A stretch of 64,000 bases of DNA, from assembly GCF_025420585.1 (NCBI RefSeq), contig NZ_JAOEGB010000005.1, forward strand, positions 233,998 to 297,997. Direction: 5' to 3'. Shown here in pieces: positions 15,499 through 23,131 of this stretch. Numbering within the stretch: position 1 is the first letter of the stretch; every line of letters starts with the position of its first letter. Below the pieces are notes generated by a model. The model saw only the letters and a list, made by a program, of their open reading frames with translations, was not told where the DNA came from and ran no database searches. The stretch is from Planotetraspora sp. A-T 1434. GTDB taxonomy: Bacteria > Actinomycetota > Actinomycetes > Streptosporangiales > Streptosporangiaceae. A program made the position numbers and the translations under genes.

Positions 15499-15776
15499 TC
15501 ACCGACGCGCGTTCCCCGGCGCGATCAGGCTGATGAGTTCGGCGATGGCCTCCGGGGAGGGCTGGAAGTAGCGGCTCCGGCTTCTTGTGCCGGGACTTTG
15601 CCGTCAGCATCCGCAGCGACGCGCCCTGCCCGCCGAGGTGCGTCAGGGAGAAGTGGCGGTATTCGTGCAGGTCACCCCGTCCCCGGCCCGCGCACCGCAG
15701 GGTGCTCGTCGAGTAGGGCGCGGGCCTGGCCGTAGGAGAGCCGGGCCGGCCCGGTGTCAAGCAGACATCTCGCGGG
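15499..15776 (-). pseudogene. C-terminal remnant of a tyrosine recombinase
   Basis: Minus-strand segments encode, in order, [20 protein letters not shown], then HEYRHFSLTHLGGQGASLRM followed by LTAKSRHKKPE, then YFQPSPEAIAELISLIAPGN before a TGA at 15499. This is the end of an actinomycete integrase, including the H-x-x-R box (HEYRH) and a tail after the usual tyrosine. The three segments are in different frames, with at least two frameshifts, and there is no N-terminal part. It is a dead gene, unrelated in sequence to the intact recombinase at 2394. Confidence 0.7.
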
Positions 15777-15804
15777 CGACAGCGTTGAGGCGTCCACAGC
15801 GGGG

Positions 15805-16392
15805 TCAGTTGCGGTCGTCGTACCGGAACCCGGAGATCACCAGGTCGATCAGGTGGTTGGTCTCGTCCTGGTTGTTACCGGCCTGGCCCGCGGCCAGCAC
15901 CACAGCGTTGATCAAGGTCAACGTGCGCTCGGCGTCGACGTCCGGGCGGATGGCGCGGGCCTGCTGCGCGGGCCGCAGCAGCGAATCGACGGCCAGCGAC
16001 AAGCTGCGCCGGCAGCTCCGGAACAGCTCGGCGTCGCCCTCGTAGCGGCCGGTGATCAGACCCTTCATCCCGCGGTGCTCGGTGAGCAGACCGGCGAACT
16101 CGTGCAGCCAGCCGACCAGTGCCCGCAACGGGTCTTCGGAGGAGACGGCGAGCTCGTCGGCGCGGGCGGCCAGCGCCTGGACGTGCCCGGCGTACACCGC
16201 CGCGAGCAGGGCTTGCCTGGTGGGGAACCTGCGGTACAACGTGGCCGTGCCCACGCCCGCGGCTCGCGCGATCTCGCTTACCGGTGCCTCTGGCCCCTGC
16301 TCCGCGAAGACGTGCGTCGCCACCTCCAGCAAACGCTCGGCGTTGCGTTGGGCGTCCGAGCGCAACCCCCTCGCGCGGTCCGCGGCCATCAT
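15805..16392 (-). CDS. TetR family repressor of the adjacent MFS pump
   Basis: A 195-aa TetR regulator: helix-turn-helix at about residues 14-60 ([19 protein letters not shown]) and a C-terminal ligand-binding domain of the TetR_C_33-like type ([17 protein letters not shown]). It is divergent from a 14-helix MFS exporter, with tandem 17-bp repeats in the shared promoter region, so it very probably represses both genes until the pump's substrate binds. Confidence 0.92.
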   Translation of the reverse strand: MMAADRARGLRSDAQRNAERLLEVATHVFAEQGPEAPVSEIARAAGVGTATLYRRFPTRQALLAAVYAGHVQALAARADELAVSSEDPLRALVGWLHEFAGLLTEHRGMKGLITGRYEGDAELFRSCRRSLSLAVDSLLRPAQQARAIRPDVDAERTLTLINAVVLAAGQAGNNQDETNHLIDLVISGFRYDDRN

Positions 16393-16403
16393 CGACCTCC
16401 GAG

Positions 16404-16444
16404 AAGTGGGCGGGTCGCCCGTTTACAAAGTGGGCGGGTCGCCC
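16404..16444. promoter_or_regulatory. two identical 17-bp repeats, probable TetR operators
   Basis: AAGTGGGCGGGTCGCCC occurs exactly at 16404-16420 and again at 16428-16444. The copies are 24 bp apart, so they lie roughly on the same helix face. Each copy contains the internal dyad GGGCG-GGT-CGCCC. They lie 12 bp upstream of the TetR gene, on the side shared with the MFS pump, and flank GTTTACA, which may be part of a promoter. Confidence 0.65.
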
Positions 16445-16555
16445 ATATCGTAGTGCACGCCTGACGCAACCCGGGTAGCAAGCCGGTGGCGTCGGCTTGA
16501 CCAGGACGTGGCCACGCCTGGGGCACCTTGCCCGTTGCCTGCAGAAGAGGCTCAC

Positions 16556-18007
16556 ATGACCGAGCGGACCATCACTCCTGGCGGCAGACGGTCGGCGATC
16601 GTGCTTGCCGTGGTGCTCGCCTGCCAACTGATGGTCGGTATCGACACCACCATCGTCAACATCGCCCTGCCGGGCATCCAGGCACAACTGCACTTCTCGC
16701 AGACGGGCCTGGCATGGGTGTTCAACGGCTACACCCTCGCGTTCGGCGGGTTGCTGCTGCTCGGCGGCCGCGCGGGCGACCTGCTTGGCCGGCGCCGGAT
16801 GTTCGCCTTCGGCGTGCTGCTGTTCACCGCCGCGTCGCTGCTCGGTGGCCTGGCCACCGAGTCGTGGTGGCTGGTCGCGGTCCGTGTGCTGCAGGGCCTT
16901 GGCGGCGCGATGGCCTCGCCGAACGTGCTGGCGCTGATCATGGCCAACTACGAGGACGGCCCCCGCCGGACCAAGGCGCTCAGCGTGTTCGCCGTGGTGT
17001 CCAGCGCCAGCCTCGCGCTCGGCCTGCTCGTCGGCGGCGTGCTGGCCTCGGCCGGCTCCTGGCGCTGGGTGTTCTTCGTGAACGTGCCCATCGGCGCGGC
17101 GATCCTCGCCCTCACACCGGTCTTCGTGCACGAGACGGAGACGCACCGCGGCCGGTTCGACCTCGCCGGCGCGATCAGCGCGACCGCCGGCGTGGCCGGG
17201 CTGGCCTACGGGGTGAACCGCACCGCGACCTCCGGCTGGGGCGACCCGGTCACCATCGCCGTCTTCGTCGCCGCGGTGCTGCTGCTCGCCGGCTTCACCC
17301 TGATCGAAGCGCGGGCCGGGCAGCCAATCATGCCACTGCGGCTGTTCGCCGACCGGCGCAGGGCCGCCGCGTACGTGAACACGCTGCTGGTGCCGTGCAC
17401 CATTTTCGCGGTCATCTACTTCCTTGCCCAGTACTTACAGGAAGGCTTCGGCTACGGTCCGCTGGCGTCGGGTTTCGGGTTCCTGCCCATGACCGTCGTG
17501 CTGATGGGCGTGGTCCGGCTGGTCGGCAGGCTGATCAAGCGGTGGGGCACTCGCCCGGTGATGGCGGCTGGTATCGCGTTCGTCACTGCCGCGTTGCTGT
17601 GGCTCACCCAGCTGTCCAGCGGCAGCAGCTACCTGGCCGGTGTCCTCGGCCCGCTGGTGCTGCTCGGCATCGGGGCCGGGCTCACCACCGTCGCGCTGAG
17701 CGTCACGTCTTTGTCCGGAGTGCGCCGTGAGGATTCCGGGGCCGGCGCCGGGGTGTTCCAGACACTGCAGTGGAGCAGTTGGTCCCTCGGCCTCGCGGTG
17801 CTTGTCACCGTTTACCACCAGGCCGCGGCCAAGGGCGGCAGTGCGGCGCAGGCGTTGGCGCGCGGCACTTCGTCGGCGTTCGTCAGCGCGTCGGTGATCG
17901 CGGTTCTTGCCCTGATCAGCACGCTGGTCTTCGCGCGCAGCGCGGTCCAGCCGGGGGCGCCCGCGGGCAACGCGGGCACCCTTGCCGGCAAGGCACCGGC
18001 CGAGTAA
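16556..18007 (+). CDS. MFS drug efflux transporter, DHA2 family (EmrB/QacA type, 14 TM)
   Basis: Proton-driven multidrug exporter of 483 aa with fourteen predicted membrane helices. The DHA2 motif near the first helix is present (IDTTIVNIALPGIQ), as is motif A (GGRAGDLLGRRRMF, about residues 76-89) and an antiporter motif C-like stretch (ALGLLVGGVLA). The ATG at 16556 follows AGAAGAGG and begins a typical cytosolic N-terminus; the open frame to 16508 is not needed. Divergent from, and probably repressed by, the TetR protein at 15805. The substrate is unknown. Confidence 0.92.
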   Translation: MTERTITPGGRRSAIVLAVVLACQLMVGIDTTIVNIALPGIQAQLHFSQTGLAWVFNGYTLAFGGLLLLGGRAGDLLGRRRMFAFGVLLFTAASLLGGLATESWWLVAVRVLQGLGGAMASPNVLALIMANYEDGPRRTKALSVFAVVSSASLALGLLVGGVLASAGSWRWVFFVNVPIGAAILALTPVFVHETETHRGRFDLAGAISATAGVAGLAYGVNRTATSGWGDPVTIAVFVAAVLLLAGFTLIEARAGQPIMPLRLFADRRRAAAYVNTLLVPCTIFAVIYFLAQYLQEGFGYGPLASGFGFLPMTVVLMGVVRLVGRLIKRWGTRPVMAAGIAFVTAALLWLTQLSSGSSYLAGVLGPLVLLGIGAGLTTVALSVTSLSGVRREDSGAGAGVFQTLQWSSWSLGLAVLVTVYHQAAAKGGSAAQALARGTSSAFVSASVIAVLALISTLVFARSAVQPGAPAGNAGTLAGKAPAE

Positions 18008-18161
18008 GCCAAGGCCCGCCGCCGGGGGATCAGCAACCCGCCGGATCGGCACCCGCTCGGGTGGGGTACGGCTTGCAAGGGGACGGTCGGGCGGCGGGCG
18101 CGTTCATAGCGGCCGGGCGAGCGAACGGCGGATGCGTCTGGGGAATTCACGGGGAGGCGGG

Positions 18162-18869
18162 ATGCCGGCAGGGGCGGCCTCCCGGACCGGGCGGGCCCAT
18201 CTGGGGCCGCTGGTCCTGGCCACAGCGCTGACGGTGGCGACGGGCGCCACCAACGCGATCAGTTTCATCGGGCTCGGCGGGGTCTTCACCAGCGTCATGA
18301 CGGGCAACCTCGTGCTGCTGGGACTGTCGGCCGGGCGTCCCGACGCCGCGCTCGCGGCGGGCGCGGCGGGCGCGATCGCCGGTTTCGCCGCAGGCGTGCT
18401 CGCGGGCGGCCGGATCGTCGGGCCGTCGGCGCGCGGCCACCCGGGGTGGGCGGTGCGGGTGGCCGTCGTCCTGGGGTGCGAGCTGGTGCTCTTCGCACTG
18501 TTCCTCGGTGCCTGGGCGGCCGCCGGGGGCCGACCGGCGGGGGACGAGCGTCTCGTGCTGGCGGTCGTCGCCGCCTTCGCGATGGGCGCGCAGAGCGCGG
18601 CGGTCCGGACGTTCGGCATTCCCGGGCTGTCCACGACCTTCTTCACGGGCACGCTGACCGGGGTGCTGGCGGGTCTGGTCACCGGTGGGCGGGTGCTCTG
18701 GGACCGCGTCGTCCTGCTCGCGGGCCTGGTCGCGGGCGCCGCCGGAGGAGGGTGGCTGGTCCTCCACGCGCTTGCCGCCGCGCCCGCGTTGCCCACGGCT
18801 CTGCTCGCGCTCGCGCTCGCCGCTCTGCGCCCGCTCGCCGTACGGCCCCGGCCCGGCCGCTCTCGTTGA
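18162..18869 (+). CDS. DUF1275 (YoaK family) membrane protein
   Basis: A 235-aa integral membrane protein with about six helices. DUF1275 features are clear: ATGATNAISFIGLGGVFTSV near the start and VMTGNLVLLG, with a repeat-like FGIPGLSTTFFTGTLTGVL in the second half. The start ATG at 18162 has GGGAGG 7 nt upstream. The function of this family is not established. It lies 154 bp after the MFS pump on the same strand and may or may not share its transcript. Confidence 0.85.
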   Translation: MPAGAASRTGRAHLGPLVLATALTVATGATNAISFIGLGGVFTSVMTGNLVLLGLSAGRPDAALAAGAAGAIAGFAAGVLAGGRIVGPSARGHPGWAVRVAVVLGCELVLFALFLGAWAAAGGRPAGDERLVLAVVAAFAMGAQSAAVRTFGIPGLSTTFFTGTLTGVLAGLVTGGRVLWDRVVLLAGLVAGAAGGGWLVLHALAAAPALPTALLALALAALRPLAVRPRPGRSR

Positions 18870-18879
18870 GCGACGACGC

Positions 18880-18990
18880 GGGCAGATCATCGGTGACCGG
18901 GTAGAACAGCACCTGCGCGGCGGTCGGCGGCCCCCTCTCAGCGGTCACCTCGCACTGCGCTTCGTTCTCCCTCATCGCTTCGCCCATTCA
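18880..18990 (-). pseudogene. short alpha/beta-hydrolase fragment
   Basis: The minus strand encodes RGPPTAAQVLFYPVTDDLPA, which resembles the segment following the nucleophile elbow in hormone-sensitive-lipase-type hydrolases (AQVLFYPVTD). Only about 30 residues fit the family, and neither the nucleophile motif nor the C-terminal catalytic residues are present. Most likely a gene scrap, but the match is short. Confidence 0.3.
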
Positions 18991-18998
18991 CCGAAGGG

Positions 18999-20765
18999 TC
19001 AAAGGTCCAGTGCGATGGCGTCTTGAGGCCGGGAGCAGCAGATCAAGACGTTGCCCTGCGCCGGCGCGTCGATCGGCTCGGGGGAATACGCGACGGTTCC
19101 CGACAGCAGGCCGCTTTCGCAGTTGTGACAGACGCCCGTACGGCACGACCAGCGGGTCGGCACGTCGCACGCCTCCGCGAGTTCGAGCAGGCTCCCGTAG
19201 GCGGGGTCCCAGGCGACCGTGAGGCCGCTGCGGGCGAACGAGACCGTCGGTCCCTCGCCGGGCTGGCCCGCGGGCGGATGCGCCGGCCGACGCGGCGCGT
19301 CGGTCAGCCCGGGCGTCATGGCGGGTCCGGCCCCGAAGACCTCGGTGTGCACTCCCGCCGGGGCCAGATCGGAGGAGGCGAGGGCGGCCGGAAGGTGTTC
19401 CATGAAGGACGGCGGGCCGCACAGGTAGATGTCGGCCCTGCGGGGAACACCGAGCCGGCGGAACAGGTCGAGGGACAGCCGCCCGGCGGTTTGGTAGTCG
19501 ACGCCCTGGCGGTCGCCGGGCGCCGGGCGGCTGTAGCAGACGTGCTCGCGTGCGTTCGGCAACCTCGCCAGCAGGTCACGGGTCTCCCGGGCGAAGGGGT
19601 GCTCCGTACCGTCGCGTGCCCCGTGCAGCCACCACACCTCCCGTGGGGAACGCGTGCCGGCCAGTTCGTGCAGCATGGCGAGGACGGGTGTGGCGCCGAT
19701 CCCGGCGGACACCAGCAGGACCGGGTTGTCGCCGGCCTTCAGGGTGAAGGCGCCTCGTGGCGCGGCGACGTCCAGCACATCGCCGATGCGCACCCGGATG
19801 CGCAGGTGAGTGCTCGCGGCGCCGTGCGGTTCGTGCTTCACGCTGATCCGATATCGCGCGGATCCCGGGGGGCCGGACATCGAATAACTGCGGACGAGAG
19901 GGGACGCGCTGCCGGCCGGGCGCAGCCGTACGGTGATGAACTGCCCGGCCAGGGCGGCCGGCAGGGGCGCGCCGTCGACGTCGGACAGAACCAGCGAGAA
20001 CACGCTCGCGCTCTCGGCGTCGATCCGGGTCACCCGCAGCGGCCGGAACCCCTCCCAGGCCGGGGGCGGACCGGCGGCCGACGTCAGCCCCGCGTTGCCG
20101 GGAGCTCGCCCCGAAGCGCCGTCGGCCTGGTCGAGCAGAGCCCGGAAAGAGGTCTGCCAGCCAGGGCTGAGCGCGGGAATGCGGAGCGCCCGGACGAGCT
20201 GCTCGCGGGGGTGCCCCGGCAGGTACAGCAGGGCGTCGATCTCCGCGACGGTCATGCCCTCCGGCCCATCGGCGATCTTGACGATGTCGTCTCCCGCCTC
20301 CACGTGACCTTCGGTGAGGACCCTGAGGTAGAAGCCGGGACGCCGGTGGGCCACGAGCAGAGAGGCCATCCGCGGCTCACCAAGCCGCAGGCCCACGCGA
20401 TAACAGGTGACACGCGGCTGAGTGACCTCGAAAACCGCCTCACCGATCCGGAATCGGTCCCCGACGCACACCTCGTCATCCGGCAGCCCGTCGACGGTGA
20501 AGTTCTCCCCGAACTGTCCGTAGCCGAGATCGTCGCGGTTCAGCTGCCTCCGCCAGTATCGATAGGAGTCGAGCTGGTAGACCAGGACCGCCCGCTGCTC
20601 GCCGCCGTGCCCGGCCAGGTCCCCCTGGCCGTCCCCGTCGATGTTCAACCGGCGCACCATGCGCGGGCCGGTCACAGGCCGCTTCCACACACCGGTGTGG
20701 ACCGTCCTGCCGCGCCAGGAAACGTCGCGGGGCATGCCCACGTTGACCGCCAGCAGCTTGGCCAT
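18999..20765 (-). CDS. MOSC domain - ferredoxin-type oxidoreductase fusion
   Basis: A 588-aa three-part protein. Residues 1-215 are a YiiM-like MOSC domain, which binds molybdenum cofactor; VTCYRVG near residue 120 holds the conserved Cys. Residues 240-470 are a flavodoxin-reductase-like FAD/NAD(P)H module (VRSYSMSGPP for FAD, SAGIGATPVLAML for nucleotide). Residues 500-588 are a plant-type 2Fe-2S ferredoxin with CRTGVCHNC and a later Cys near the end. The architecture suggests a self-contained NAD(P)H-to-Moco electron chain, perhaps reducing N-hydroxylated compounds as YiiM does. No neighbouring partner gene is evident. The start ATG is preceded by GAGGAG. Confidence 0.9.
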   Translation of the reverse strand: MAKLLAVNVGMPRDVSWRGRTVHTGVWKRPVTGPRMVRRLNIDGDGQGDLAGHGGEQRAVLVYQLDSYRYWRRQLNRDDLGYGQFGENFTVDGLPDDEVCVGDRFRIGEAVFEVTQPRVTCYRVGLRLGEPRMASLLVAHRRPGFYLRVLTEGHVEAGDDIVKIADGPEGMTVAEIDALLYLPGHPREQLVRALRIPALSPGWQTSFRALLDQADGASGRAPGNAGLTSAAGPPPAWEGFRPLRVTRIDAESASVFSLVLSDVDGAPLPAALAGQFITVRLRPAGSASPLVRSYSMSGPPGSARYRISVKHEPHGAASTHLRIRVRIGDVLDVAAPRGAFTLKAGDNPVLLVSAGIGATPVLAMLHELAGTRSPREVWWLHGARDGTEHPFARETRDLLARLPNAREHVCYSRPAPGDRQGVDYQTAGRLSLDLFRRLGVPRRADIYLCGPPSFMEHLPAALASSDLAPAGVHTEVFGAGPAMTPGLTDAPRRPAHPPAGQPGEGPTVSFARSGLTVAWDPAYGSLLELAEACDVPTRWSCRTGVCHNCESGLLSGTVAYSPEPIDAPAQGNVLICCSRPQDAIALDL

Positions 20766-21016
20766 GGCCTCTCCTCAGCCGACGGCTCTTCATGCGGATG
20801 TGACCGCAATTGGCCATCCTTGTCCGTTCAACTGGTCTACCACAGTCATCGTGGCAGGTCGGCGGGCATATCGGAGACACGGGGCCCATCACCTGGAACG
20901 GCTGCGGCCTGGACATGCGGTCTCTCCCGGTGGCCCGCGGTCCGGGACCTTTCAGCTGGCGGCACGCCCAGTTGGGCACCAAGCTGGTGCGATCCCGCTC
21001 ACCCAGGACGCCCCAC

Positions 21017-21047
21017 TTGACCTTGACACGGTGACAAGGTTTTCACT
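21017..21047 (+). promoter_or_regulatory. MerR-type promoter with 19-bp spacer and internal dyad
   Basis: TTGACC (-35, 21017-21022) and TTCACT (-10, 21042-21047) are 19 bp apart, the stretched spacing typical of promoters that MerR-family activators remodel. The spacer region carries a near-perfect 21-bp palindrome at 21020-21040, arms ACCTTG...CAAGGT with CAC/GTG inside. It is followed by AGGAGG and the HEAT-repeat gene. The MerR-HEAT protein encoded two genes downstream is the obvious candidate to bind it. Confidence 0.8.
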
Positions 21048-21067
21048 GTTGCCAGGAGGTGGTCCCG

Positions 21068-21736
21068 ATGGCCATGCCGAAACAGGACACGGATACGATT
21101 CGAGCTTTCCAGGGGCTGGAGGACAGCAGCTCGTCAGTGCGGCTGCGGGCAGCGCTAGCGGTCGGCACGACCCCTGACCCGCGGTTCATCGACAAGCTCA
21201 TCGAACGATGCGCGATCGAGCCCGAATTCTATGTGCGCGACATGCTGACGTGGGCACTCACTCGCCACTCGGCATCAATGACGGTCCCAGAGCTTCTCAA
21301 GGAAGTCCGCTCGGAGCGTGCGCAGGCACGAAGCCAGGCGTTGCACACGCTGTCCAAGATCGGGGATCGGCAAGCGTGGCCGGCGATCACCCGGGCGCTT
21401 CTGTCCGACGCCGACGATGAGGTGGCGCGGAGCGCTTGGCGGGCAGCGGTCGTGCTCGTGCCCGAAGGTGAAGAGCCCGAGTTGGCCGCAGTGTTGTCGA
21501 CACAGCTCGGGCGCGGCGAACGTGAGACGCAGCTTAGCCTCAGCCGGGCGCTGATCGCGCTCGGTGAGGTGATTGTGCCAGCGCTGCGCGCTGCGATGAC
21601 GGATCTCAATCCACGGGTGCGCGCGCACGCGATCGCCACGGAACGGCTGTTGCGCGACCCGGATGCCGGGTTCAGGTTCGCGATCGAGGAGGCGAAGCGC
21701 GTCGTGGCCCTCGGCAGCACCAGCAAGGAGGAGTGA
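21068..21736 (+). CDS. HEAT-repeat protein
   Basis: A 222-aa protein made almost entirely of helical HEAT/PBS-lyase-like repeats: SVRLRAALAVGTTPDPRFID, ERAQARSQALHTLSKIGDRQ, DDEVARSAWRAAVVL, NPRVRAHAIATERLL. No catalytic motif, signal peptide or membrane helix is seen, so it is probably a cytosolic protein-binding scaffold. The start ATG at 21068 has AGGAGG 9 nt upstream. It is the first gene of a two-gene operon with the MerR-HEAT regulator (6 bp between), under a MerR-type promoter. Its partner or target is unknown. Confidence 0.8.
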   Translation: MAMPKQDTDTIRAFQGLEDSSSSVRLRAALAVGTTPDPRFIDKLIERCAIEPEFYVRDMLTWALTRHSASMTVPELLKEVRSERAQARSQALHTLSKIGDRQAWPAITRALLSDADDEVARSAWRAAVVLVPEGEEPELAAVLSTQLGRGERETQLSLSRALIALGEVIVPALRAAMTDLNPRVRAHAIATERLLRDPDAGFRFAIEEAKRVVALGSTSKEE

Positions 21737-21742
21737 TGGTCA

Positions 21743-22747
21743 GTGTTGATTGGTGATGTGGCACGGCGGTCCGGGGTCAGCGCCCGCATGCTCAGGCATT
21801 ACGACTCGCTCGGCCTGGTGCGGCCAACGGGTCGTAGCGATGCCGGCTATCGAGAGTACTCCAGCGAGGACATCCGGCGAATCTTCCATATCGAGAGCCT
21901 GCGGTCATTGGGGCTGTCGCTGCGTGAAGTCAGGCGCGCGTTCGATGATCCCGGCTTCACGCCCTCAGAGCTCGTCGACGACCTCATCCGCCAGACGCGA
22001 GAACGCATCGCAGCTGAGACCGAGTTGCTCACGCGACTGCGTCGGATCGGTGCCGCGGAACCCGCAGGCTGGGAGGACGTCCTCCAGATCATCGCACTCC
22101 TCCAGGCGTTGGGGTCAAAGAGCGCTGGCAAGCGCCAGCGCGCGGCCTTGTTCTCAGTCGGAAAGGTTCCGGTGCCAGTTGAAGCGCTGGTCGAGGCAGC
22201 GCTGAGCGAGACGGACCCGAACGTCGCCGGAGCCCTTCGATGGGCTTTGGCGCAATCGGGCGATGACGGATTGGCGCTGCTGGGGGAGGGCCTCGGCTCA
22301 CCAGTAGCCGAGGTGCGCAAACGTGCCGTCCAGTCCATCGCCGAGATTCCGAGCGGTGAGGCGACCGCGCTGCTGCAGGACGCCCTCACGAACCCCGACA
22401 TCGTGGTCCGCAGGTATGCGGCTCTGGCACTCGGGGCACGTGGAGTGCCCGACGCGGTCCCGACGCTCATCGATATGGTCGTCGAGGGGACGAATGACGT
22501 CGATGCAGCCGATGCACTGAGCGCGCTGGCGGGTCGTCCCGCGTTGGCGGATCAGATCGCTACCAGGCTCGTTGATCGCCTCGTCCACGGCGCCGTTGAA
22601 TCGTCTGCACGTCGACGGCTGACACAGGCGCTCGCGGGTATCCCGGGAACCACAGCGTCACGAGCCCTCGCAGATCTGTCACATGACGAAGATCGTGCCG
22701 TTGCGCTTACTGCGGCATACATTCTCGGGATACGCGACGTACGATAA
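21743..22747 (+). CDS. MerR family regulator fused to HEAT repeats
   Basis: A 334-aa regulator. Residues 1-70 are a MerR winged helix (IGDVARRSGVSARMLRHYDS, LGLVRPTGRSDAGYREYS) followed by the dimerisation helix to about 120. The effector part, residues 140-334, is not a metal or drug pocket but at least five HEAT repeats (DPNVAGALRWALAQSG, VAEVRKRAVQSIAEI, NPDIVVRRYAALALGARG). The ligand may thus be a protein. It starts at a GTG 10 nt after AAGGAGGAG, directly behind the HEAT-repeat gene, and probably controls its own operon through the dyad at 21020-21040. Confidence 0.85.
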   Translation: MLIGDVARRSGVSARMLRHYDSLGLVRPTGRSDAGYREYSSEDIRRIFHIESLRSLGLSLREVRRAFDDPGFTPSELVDDLIRQTRERIAAETELLTRLRRIGAAEPAGWEDVLQIIALLQALGSKSAGKRQRAALFSVGKVPVPVEALVEAALSETDPNVAGALRWALAQSGDDGLALLGEGLGSPVAEVRKRAVQSIAEIPSGEATALLQDALTNPDIVVRRYAALALGARGVPDAVPTLIDMVVEGTNDVDAADALSALAGRPALADQIATRLVDRLVHGAVESSARRRLTQALAGIPGTTASRALADLSHDEDRAVALTAAYILGIRDVR

Positions 22748-22904
22748 CGGATCTTTCCTGGGGCGCTGTGTGCCCTGGACAAGGGGGGCCGTCTGCTCGT
22801 CTCGGAGCGAATGATCTTTTCCACCGCGTCCGCCTCCGCGCGTAGCGCGTGCCCCGGCCCTTCGGTGACGAGCAGGCGGGGCGGGGTGCGAGGCGGCCGC
22901 TGCG

Positions 22905-23045
22905 GCTGCACGGCTTCCCGGAGACATCATCTGATGTGGCGGCACGTCGCCGCCGACCTCGCAGCAGACCACACCGTGATCTGCCCCGACCTGTGCGGCT
23001 ACGGCGCCAGCGGCAAACCCGCCGAGACCTCCTCACCCGCTGAAC
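22905..23045 (+). pseudogene. N-terminal scrap of an alpha/beta hydrolase (haloacetate dehalogenase type)
   Basis: The region reads LHGFPE in one frame and, after a frameshift near 22923, HHLMWRHVAADLAADHTVIC then PDLCGYGASGKPAE in another. This is the oxyanion-loop region (HGFPxT) and following strand of epoxide-hydrolase/dehalogenase-like enzymes. The nucleophile and the rest of the gene are absent; a terminator and the ZIP gene follow. The remainder of 22748-23131 shows no gene. Confidence 0.6.
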
Positions 23046-23078
23046 CACACGCCGAACCAGACGCCGCACCTCCGAGAC

Positions 23079-23115
23079 GAGGAGCCGGCGCCGGACAATG
23101 CCGCGCCGGCTCCTC
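23079..23115 (-). terminator. 12-bp hairpin downstream of the ZIP gene
   Basis: GAGGAGCCGGCG at 23079-23090 pairs perfectly with 23104-23115 around a 13-nt loop. It lies 16 bp beyond the stop codon of the minus-strand ZIP transporter gene and is the probable terminator of the whole metal operon; it could also act on the plus strand. Confidence 0.65.
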
Positions 23116-23131
23116 CTGCGATGCCGGGGGG

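Noticed and set aside
19023..21020. Plus-strand open frame of 665 codons opposite the MOSC fusion gene
   Set aside because: Antisense shadow; the minus strand has all conserved motifs.
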